Positions 56,138 through 64,000 of a stretch of 64,000 nt of DNA are shown here, one piece after another; the stretch's first letter is position 1; every line of letters begins with the position of its first letter. Origin of the DNA: Phialocephala subalpina (Eukaryota > Ascomycota > Leotiomycetes > Helotiales > Mollisiaceae); NCBI GenBank assembly GCA_900073065.1, contig FJOG01000029.1, forward strand, positions 660,406 to 724,405, given 5' to 3'. The notes under the pieces are model-generated. The model was given only the letters and a program-made list of their open reading frames with translations. It did not search any database and was not told where the DNA came from. The translations under genes were made by a program, and so were the position numbers.

Positions 56138-56894
56138 GCTGGGATGCTTCCTTGCAGTCCGGCTGTGCACAGTATGCAGGTACTGTCGTGAATTGTTATA
56201 CTTGTTGCTCGATCCTCGGTCGCTGGGAGTATCGTGCGCGAGCAAATGCAGGTCCTGTAAGATCAATGCAGAGGTGAAGGTTGTCCAGGACGTTGAGCCT
56301 TGAGCCTTCAGCTGGCAGCGGCAAGCCACTGCAGTCAGATCTCTCTTCACGACTCCAGAAGCACACAGCCACCTACGCGGCCCACGAGTGTCAATGTCGT
56401 GGTCGTGCTAGGATGGAGGCTGGAGAAAGCCATGAGGTTTCCTCTGCAGGGCATGTCGATCGGATTAACGTTGCTCTTCTAGTCCAAGTGCCGGTGTTGA
56501 ACCTTAATTGCGTTTGAAGCAAACTTGTTGTACCGTGCCTCGGATCCCACTTTTGGTAGCGCGGTAGTGGCTGACATCACCACTCTAGCTCGTCGACCTG
56601 GAGATTTCTCTTCCATAAGAACTCATCGTTCTATTGTGATCACCTATATAGTCAATCAAGTGATGCTCGAGAGTACGAAAGCTGGCTGCAGTAAGCCAAG
56701 TCCTTGTCGAGAAGAGCCATAACACCAAGTAATGATCCTAGATTGTTTGTATCGTGGAGCGATATTCTGGATTTCAAAACTCGCAACTTGGATTCTAACA
56801 TACGACTGATCAAGTCAATTCTCTGGGCATTCTCTTCCTGGCCAAATACTGCTTAGGAAGTTAGGAATGCTTCGTTATCCCTTCAACATTCTCC
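56138..56894. other. Intergenic stretch
   Basis: Promoter side of the methyltransferase gene; no further gene is seen. Confidence 0.4.
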
Positions 56895-58314
56895 CTAAAC
56901 TCTGAACAGGCTATTTCTCGCAAGCTGCCATGTCAAGCATTCTCTCGCCGGCACCCTATGCAAATACAAAGGATCATTCTCGAGTTGAGAAGCGAATTCA
57001 TCCTCGATTTGTCGGCGCTCCTCACTTCCAGCGTCGTTATATTGATCCTTGATAAGTATGTAATCTGCATCTAGTTCGAATTTTGCCTCGCGAAACTCCA
57101 TCATTCTACTGTGAAGTCTAGCGTGTAGTTCGGGCGACAGTGGAGGCTGTATATTCTTGGCATTGATGCCACGATCATGCAATATAGCTAGGGCATGTTT
57201 TGTCCAATCTCCAGCTTGCATGATGCGGACATCGCAATAAGGATGCGGGCAAGTGAAGGGTATGCATCGACCGTCAAAGTTGTTTCTCTCGCGTGCTTCA
57301 ATTGAAAAAATCCTATACACCGCCTCAGACCGCGCGTGTAGTATACGCCACATATAACTATACCGTTAGAAACGCCCGACTAGTCCTGTAAACCTCTTCG
57401 GCGGCAGGTCGACCAAAGTCCTATCCCAAGGGTGATGGATAGTTTCCCACTGTTCTGACCATGAAGATGACGGCAAGCGCAACAAAGTACTTCGATACTG
57501 TAACGATCGCACATTATTAGTTATAAACTCAGCTCGCATAAAAGCAGCAAAGCTAGCAATTGTGTCTGGGCAGCCACGGAAGATTTTCGAGAGATATTTT
57601 GGCTCCTCGCCGGCGTTGAGGGCTGTCTTTTGGGCCAAAACAACAACGCGCTTGACATTCGGAAGGACTTTCTGTAATGTTTGCCAGAAGTGCTGAATCT
57701 TGTATGCTGTATGCTTCTAAATGTTCAGCCCTACCGCCAGGCCTACGATGTACGAAAAGTTCCCGGGTATTTGCACGTATCTCGACTTGTATATATGGCA
57801 GAATATCTGGACAATGTGGCGCCGAACCCGGGAATCCATCTTCGTCAAACAGCCATTCGTAGTCGATGTATTACCAAGCTTTCTCGCTCGACCAAAATCG
57901 CTTTGAAGCGTCCTCGCGTGTGATCGGAGACGCTCGCATGAGTTGGTACCTGCAGGTTAGGCTTTCAGTTTTGATAGTCCCACAAGCTTATACCACGGGG
58001 CAAGTGAACGTGCTCAAGATGTGGGAGCCAGAGTTCACGTACAGTGTGGGCTCATCGCAGAAGCCGATGATCTTCAGCTGGAGCTCTTGTGGAAGTTCAG
58101 ACAACTGAGTGAAGGTATCTATCGGTGTCGAGACTGGAGGAGGTTTGGGCGCCGCGTAGAGGGAGAGGGGCTTGCGGGACTGTAAGCCAGAGTAGTCGTG
58201 TATGCCTTGATCTTGAGGTACGCCCCATGATTCATTCGGCGAGGTGTCGAACAGTTGGACTCGATAAGGGGGATCATGGTAGTGGAGTGTGGTTGTTGAT
58301 GTCGTGCTAGGCAA
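56895..58314 (-). CDS. F-box-like protein, exon structure unresolved
   Basis: Coding segments on the minus strand, in order, are: 58314 to about 58030 (MPSTTSTTTLHYHDPPYRVQ, then an F-box-like LSELPQELQLKIIGFCDEP); about 57950-57735 (YQLMRASPITREDASKRFW, WLFDEDGFPGSAP); about 57700-57395 (HFWQTLQKVLPNVKRVVVLA, FRGCPDTIASFAAFMRAEF); and 57353-56895 (MQAGDWTKHALAILHDRG, EERRQIEDEFASQLENDP, ending FRV). F-box proteins recruit substrates to SCF ubiquitin ligases, and this F-box/large C-terminal layout is common in ascomycetes. The segments need at least three joins, and the splice sites I find are weak or give introns under 40 bp. It may therefore be a partly decayed gene or may contain sequence errors. 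Confidence 0.5.
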
Positions 58315-59117
58315 TCTGCAAAGATGCGAAGAACGTGGGAGTATCTGCTATTGAATGGGAGAGGAAATCTTCGCTTGCATACAGAATTGCAAAGTTGAAG
58401 CCTTCTACCAGCAGTTCAGTGTAGAACAGCTGTTTTGTAATGATTTGTTTACTTCCGTCGTCGACGGAATTTGAAGATGGGGATTCTGCCAAGTCTGACC
58501 GCTCCCAAATCAAGTTTCTTCAACCCCCTCCTCGCCGAGGAATTCATCTCTCCTACATTTCGATATGAAAGAATGCAAAAATGGAAATGAATATTTACGC
58601 ATATAATCTCCTCTTCGTCACTTTGTATATGAATTCTTGATCATTTCTGCAGTGCCTTTGACACAGAACAAAAGTAGCCGCTTCATCGAGCCCGTCCTTG
58701 GAAGAAGTTAACAGGCCTAGCTCTCTCTTTTTGTTTGTGTCAGAACCAGAAACCGATCAATGAATTCAGAAGCTCAAAGTCTCCATTGTCGAATCCTAGC
58801 TATTCCTCAAACCTTCGAAAATCGGGAACGTACTGGACGAGTTTTCCATCTGCCAGCAATCACTCTATCTCCCACCATATCACACCAATACTCAGGCACA
58901 ATATGGCATATATCTTTATTGCATCCTTGACTAACTCGATACCTACTATCATTCAGCCCAGAGGAGCTGTCTTGACACAAATCGATATACCACCAGCAAT
59001 CACAATCACTCCTCCACACTCCCCAGATCACATGTCTCTACCAATATACTCTCTCTCGCCAACGCAAGTCTATACTCTCACGCCACCACGCAATGAAGTA
59101 TTTCATACTCCACAGAC
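58315..59117. other. Intergenic stretch
   Basis: No gene is recognised. The plus-strand frame at 58735-59166 overlaps the end of the secreted-protein gene and has low-complexity sequence. Confidence 0.4.
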
Positions 59118-59663
59118 TCAAGCACAGTCAAAGAGATACAAGCAAGACAGCATCTCACCCCACTGACCTCCCCCATTATACGTAACACAAGCACCAGGAC
59201 CCGTAGTTTGTCTGCCTGCATACCAGAAGTTGACATGGTTGGAATCAGACCATTCAAACGGGATATCCAGCTCAACAGTCCATCGGAGTTCTGAGTCAAT
59301 GCTGTCGTGACCTGGTCACGATGGTTCCCAGTCAGTATTTGGAATTCATTCTGAAGGGTAAAAAATATGGGGAGACAGTTGGGTAGGTGAAGAAGAAAAC
59401 GAACTACCAGTAACACCCCAAGCACCACCAATCTTGTTGCAGGCTTTATCATAGACATCGATTGGAGCGTTGTACCAGTTACCGTTGATGATAGTGTGCG
59501 CATCACCCTGGGTAGTGACTCGCAGTTCGCACCAGTGTACGCCGGGGTAGTCGAGGTTGACACAGAGGATTTGGCCGGTGCGAGGATCGATCTGGAAGGC
59601 AGAGCCGATGGTGACGAAGGTCAAGAGAAGAGCCAGGAGGAGTGTGAGCTTGGAGTTGGCCAT
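59118..59663 (-). CDS. Small secreted six-cysteine protein
   Basis: Exon 1 (59663-59408) and exon 2 (59290-59118) join in phase across a 117-bp intron (GTAGTT..CAG with TACTGAC upstream) to 142 residues. The signal peptide is MANSKLTLLLALLLTFVTIG, ending ..SAFQ. The mature part has six Cys (ILCVNL, HWCELR, DKACNK, GACVTY, LSCLYL, FDCA) and several Trp/Tyr, which fits three disulfides and an extracellular beta-rich fold. The join at WGVT-ELRWTVELDIPF reads smoothly. I do not recognise a family. Size, secretion and Cys content fit a candidate effector or antimicrobial-type protein, but this is inference. A start 11 codons upstream (59696) would hide the signal peptide. Confidence 0.72.
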
Positions 59664-62344
59664 TTTGACGCGAAGCTGAGTAAAAGCTGGGTTCACGCGT
59701 TGGAAGGAAGGGATTCAATGGATCGCCTGGAAATTCTGACATCAGTAAGGATCTTCGAGAGACAGAAAGTGGGAAGAGACGTACCGCAAGGTAAAACTTG
59801 GAGGGGGAACTTGACGTTGTAGACGGTCGATCTGATGACAGTTGTGTAGAAGAATCGGTTTGATCAAAGAAATTTTCTATGGCGCATTCCGAATTCGGAC
59901 GCCGACTAATTATGAAGACACTCGCCTAACTAAGTCGTCAAAGACTATGGCAAGGACAAGGCACGTGGTAGAGAAGGAAAGCTTTTTGCTTCTTGCCTTG
60001 GAGACAATTTGTCTCATAGGTGATAAAGTGCTTTCAATCTTGACCTTGGCAACCCTAACATTGAAGAGGAGTAGCAAACTTATCAGAATCTTGTCACTTC
60101 CAGGAACAAGATCAGATATGGCCAGCGCCATGTTCATACAGATTGCAACAATGAAAATTTGTCGTCAAATCTAGTTTTGCTATCAATACTTCTGACAGAA
60201 GTTAATGACAATAGTCATTAGTCCAACGAGTCAACTTCCCCATTCTTCGTTTTGTTTCATATTTACAGTTCGCAATTTGCTACGGAAGAGTCAGCGCCTC
60301 ATTTGTTCCATCAAAATCAAGACAGGGTTGAAAATTTTATCCGAGAGCTTTCCAGCTCCCATTGTTGCAAATTCTGGGGAATAGCAAGTGTTTTGAGAGT
60401 GCACATTCGCTGGAAAGTTCCAAGATGACATGGGAAAAGGAAAGCAAAAGCCAAGTGCGGTGAAGCACCTCAACGATTTCGAAGCTGGCAATACTAGATC
60501 ACGCTCACATCTATTTTATACATGAAAATACTCCTCAGATCTTTCTGACAGCTTCTAGTGTGGTTCTGTGAAGTTTTACGGACGATCTGAGCTACTTTTC
60601 ATCTCCTTACGTTGAAGTGGTGATGTGGTACACCCAGCGCTGCACTGCAGTTGAGCCAAAGTACCACGAATTCAGACACAATGAAACCTGCACTACCTCT
60701 TAAAGTCGCTCAGATTATGCGAGGACGGTTGCAATACCATCTCGAATTATTCAAGCTGTTCTGCGTCAAGTTGTCAAACAGAAAGGGTGCTTCTCACCAT
60801 GCATCGCTACTTCGACCTCAGAATCCCTCGATGCAGCAAGAAGGCGGACCATTTTCTTTCATAAATACGTCCTCCAAATTGTATAAGAGCTCTGCTCCAC
60901 GTTTCATCTGATACACCTTCGTTTTCGTTGAGATTCAATACGTCACCTTCTCACTGAAGTTGAGACGAAAACACTGAGTCGGCGAGGACCATCAATATAT
61001 TGAGAAGGTAACCAAAACTTCGTCATCATAACATTCTTTGAGCTATTTGAATCGATCAGAATAATTTTCATATCGCTCACCTTCGCTGTTGTTGAGATTT
61101 GACGCGTCGTGTTCTCACTCCCAGCTCACTGAGCTGCAGCCAACACAAAGGCCACCATCCATGAGATGGGAATGGAGATCTCGATAATGTGGAGAACCAT
61201 CAAGCGATGTTTGATAATTAAGATCTCATATGCATACCATCCGAAGTCAAAACCAGTTTGAGGATGGTAAACCAAGGTCTTCCCAGCTCTGCTATTCTTT
61301 GCGAGGTCTTGGTTCTTGCTGGCAGGTGGACGACACTTGTTCATCCAACACACAATCTCGAACTCCATGGCTTCTCATCGACTTTGGACTGCACCATGAA
61401 GTCCCTACGATCGCTGAGATGTGCCCAAGACTGCTTGAAGAAGGTTGTATTACAGGACCGGTCACCTGACACTTCACCCATCGTGAGATCTTCAGCTCAT
61501 GGACATCCGACATTTCCATCCGGGCAGCAGTCATGAGAGAAATCGCACCAATGAATGACGCTACCCAAGCATCTCCAAGAGCTTCCAGCGCGACGAGAGA
61601 TACCAAGACGTGGACGCGCTTTCACGTGTCGTACTTCACGATCTGGGCATCAGTCTTCAGCAGCAGATCATCGCCCTCAAATCCAGCAAAAGAAATCAAT
61701 ACCAAGAGATGACACTATCCAAGCCAATACTCAAGAATACAGAGCTTTCCCCAGAGCAAAGCATGTGCGTCCCAAGCCGTGTCCAGCTTCCACGTGACAG
61801 CACCAAACCTTCATCAAACACCGCCGCGCCCTCAGCACTTTCCCATCATCTTATTTCTCCCTCTCCGCCTCGCACCAAGATCCCACCAAGCCCTCTCCTC
61901 CCAATGCTCCTCCCAAATCGCTCCTTTCCAAGACCACAAGCCATAAAGGTCACGGAGAAAGCCCAGCATCGCCAAGGCCACCCGCCACCGTCGTCTACCG
62001 CGCCAAGGTCTCTTGGCCCCTTCACAACAACGCAACAGTGTCTCACAATTGCCTTTCATGCTCTCCACGCAGCCTTTTTCCAAGCCCTTGGGGCCTCGTC
62101 GCCAAGGGACCGGATGTTGCGTTGACAGAAGGAAGTTCTGGGCGGGTGCACAAAAGAACTCTCCTTCCCTCCGTCATGTTATGTTGATGTTTGGGATACC
62201 ATGATTTGACAATTACGATTACCGTCGCACAAGACCTTTACGATACGATATTTGCCTATTTTCACGACACCGTACAGGGGTAGGATTGCGATACGCGAGA
62301 TATCATATCACCACGAGGCTTTCAAGAGAGGAGGATAGGACGAG
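59664..62344. other. Gene-poor stretch
   Basis: No convincing gene. A minus-strand frame at 61126-61368 has a hydrophobic end but no supporting context. AT-rich, leader-like sequence precedes 62345. Confidence 0.35.
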
Positions 62345-62626
62345 ATGGCAGACGACACCTCGTACCCAAAGGAACCACCGCATGCATATATGCCGTCCAG
62401 TCCCATGAGCGAACGAACGCTCGTCCACGTATCTTCAGAGCGCAAACTCGAAGCCGAAGCTGGTGGAAGCTACGAACTCCCAACACCAGTACAGTACAAA
62501 AAGAAGAAAGAGAGGATCTGCAGCAAGACTTGTATGTGGGCTGTTATTGTGCTTGTAGCGGTATTGGGCATCTCGCTGGCGGTATCACTGGCTGTGGTAT
62601 TTCGTAATCATGGGAAGAGCGGGTGA
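62345..62626 (+). CDS. Single-pass membrane protein, probably truncated
   Basis: The 93-codon frame has a hydrophilic N-terminal half (MADDTSYPKEPPHAYMPSSP), a basic patch (YKKKKERICSK) and one transmembrane helix (MWAVIVLVAVLGISLAVSLA). It ends after HGKSG. This is the front of the common fungal type II layout, a short cytosolic tail with a TM helix then a large extracellular part. A GTGAGT donor sits at the stop (62623), but the best downstream segment (SVLEGAGQASMQQRMH, 62680-62880) is not in a compatible phase with any acceptor I see. The outer domain therefore seems lost or decayed. Confidence 0.5.
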   Translation: MADDTSYPKEPPHAYMPSSPMSERTLVHVSSERKLEAEAGGSYELPTPVQYKKKKERICSKTCMWAVIVLVAVLGISLAVSLAVVFRNHGKSG

Positions 62627-62939
62627 GTTGTTTTCTTGATTAAGGGAAGTAGAGAATGCTAACCGACGAAGGTTCAGTCCTTGAGGGTGCAGGACAAGCG
62701 TCGATGCAGCAGCGGATGCATTATTGTTTTACGAATTTTTATGACAGGGCATTGAGCCTCGATGCAAATCTTTCTACTTGCTCTACGATGTCCTACGAAT
62801 TTGAAGGTCTCCGAGTAGATACTTTCGGCGTCGGAATGTTACCAGTCGAAATTTCTCTAGATGCTGAGTTTGCGGGGCGTTGAAATAGCCGGCAGAGCAT
62901 CGGAATCCCTATTTCAACTGGTGCGATTTTCGACATGAT
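62627..62939. other. Possible decayed second exon
   Basis: Contains an open stretch at 62656-62883 (CFTNFYDRALSLDANLSTC) that may once have followed the membrane segment. It is out of phase now. Confidence 0.3.
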
Positions 62940-63600
62940 GTGAGAGTTTTCTCCTCGATCAATTTGGAGATCATGAAGACGGGATAAGTCAAGACTCGGA
63001 ATGGCAATTCGGTGGCATCACGGTTCACATCCCCACAACGACATTGACATCGACATTCCCAACACATACGATTACGTCGCAGCTACGACGCTTCGAATCA
63101 ATACGCCAGGACTTGAATTTTGAACATGGTTAATTTGGACATTGCGATCAATTCGGACGCGATGAGAAATTCGAGTTTTTGGAGTTCATCACGAATCAGT
63201 CGAACTGGAATCAGGCTGGGGACGGCGTTTCGGCGCGATCACGGAACAATTGAATTGGCAGTGTTGGCAATCATACACGATCACGATTGCTGAGACGCAT
63301 ACGATGCTTGGAAACAATACTCCAAGCCTTGGCGACAGCGCACCTTCAAAAATTCACATTGGCCTTACAACTCATTTCGCAGCTTGCCAGAATATTCCTC
63401 GATCAAATTGGAGTCAGTGTACGATGAAGAATCGGTCTGGATAGTTTTCGGCAACATCACGGATCAATCGGGTTGGTATGAGTAACACAATGACGATTCA
63501 CGGGACGACACGATGCTTGGAAACAATATCCCAAGACTTGGCAATTCTCAGTTCAGCGAGCTATCTTGGGAGACTTGGCGGATGCATTTCAGCTGAGCTT
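62940..63600. repeat. Degenerate ~200-bp tandem repeats
   Basis: Related segments recur near 63060-63120, 63265-63345 and 63485-63550. They share ACGATGCTTGGAAACAATA-type sequence followed by CCAAGxCTTGG. A second shared block, CCTCGATCAA(T)TTGGAG, appears near 62953 and 63399. The copies are well diverged and no continuous reading frame spans them. Confidence 0.5.
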
Positions 63601-64000
63601 TCTTGGGAAATTTCGGTTATCATCTCGATGCGACGGCGTAGCATTTTCCCAAGCAGGAGATGAAGATTTCATTCTTCTCAGGAGAGCGGGAGAGCGAATC
63701 ACGGCTGGGACGGACAATAGAGTTTGACTTGGGATTCGGGCGTGGTGTTTGGGTGTGGGCTTGGAAGTCTTGGGTGTTGGTTTGAAATAGGCCTTGGGAG
63801 CTTGGCGGATGGATTTGTGGAGCTTGGCGTATTTCATCTGTCATGTGATTGTGATTATACCCTTTGATTGAGGTCTTGGAATCAATTCAATTTCTGTTCT
63901 TAAAATCCTCATGTTCTTGTGTTGTGATTCTTGGGCTAGTAGCGGTGGAGTCTTAAGGGTTGAGATTTAACGAGCCTGCGGACAAAAGTCTGTGTTTTAC
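63601..64000. other. Window end, no gene seen
   Basis: Nothing recognisable. CTTGGGA words continue to about 63830 and may be more of the same degenerate repeat. Confidence 0.35.

Noticed and set aside
61126..61606. Minus-strand frames with hydrophobic stretches, possible membrane protein
   Set aside because: No clear start, no splice-compatible partner, and no family resemblance; could be chance.
1..64000. tRNA, 5S rRNA and CRISPR array search by eye
   Set aside because: No TTCGA-loop with a matching acceptor stem, no 5S-like core and no regular spaced repeats were found; a covariance search could still reveal a diverged RNA gene.

Overview
The window looks like nuclear DNA of a filamentous ascomycete (Pezizomycotina; the gene content would suit a leotiomycete, but that is inference). 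Genes are spaced with long intergenic stretches. Introns are short (about 44-175 bp), mostly GT-AG with CTAAC/CTGAC-like branch sites. Protein families are typically fungal: HET, NB-ARC/TPR NLR, Egh16-like, an AspRS-DUF2156 fusion, a LaeA-like methyltransferase, and a RIP-degraded transposon.

Left part (1-10.9 kb): the 3' end of an alginate-lyase-like gene; an orphan C-terminal piece of a HET-domain protein; a decayed gene with a still recognisable promoter; an intact HET/NB-ARC/TPR NOD-like receptor whose TPR units are near-identical 126-bp repeats; then a 3.9-kb gene-poor stretch holding a perfect 250-bp tandem duplication.

Sterol aspartylation locus (10.9-18.1 kb): a four-exon AspRS-DUF2156 fusion (ergosteryl-aspartate synthase, ErdS), divergently placed from an HSL-type alpha/beta hydrolase that is a good candidate for the matching ergosteryl-aspartate hydrolase (ErdH). 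Together they would attach aspartate to ergosterol and remove it.

Middle (18-38.5 kb): a gene-poor stretch; a trypsin-like protein interrupted by a 408-N assembly gap whose edges overlap; a RIP-riddled Tc1/mariner relic; a GPI-anchored Ecm33-like protein; a secreted-protein gene killed by a solo LTR with a 5-bp target-site duplication plus a frameshift; an unrecognised three-exon gene; and three tandem, diverged orphan genes.

Housekeeping block (38.7-43.7 kb): cohesin subunit SCC3/STAG, divergent from urease accessory protein UreD.

Right part (45.8-64 kb): an Egh16/Gas1-like secreted protein; a 235-bp hAT-like MITE with an 8-bp target duplication; a possible small secondary-metabolism group (nine-exon P450, unrecognised 637-residue protein, LaeA-like methyltransferase); a poorly resolved F-box-like gene; a six-cysteine small secreted protein; and a single-pass membrane protein fragment followed by degenerate repeats.

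All exon joins were made by hand from splice motifs and reading phase, without transcripts or database searches.
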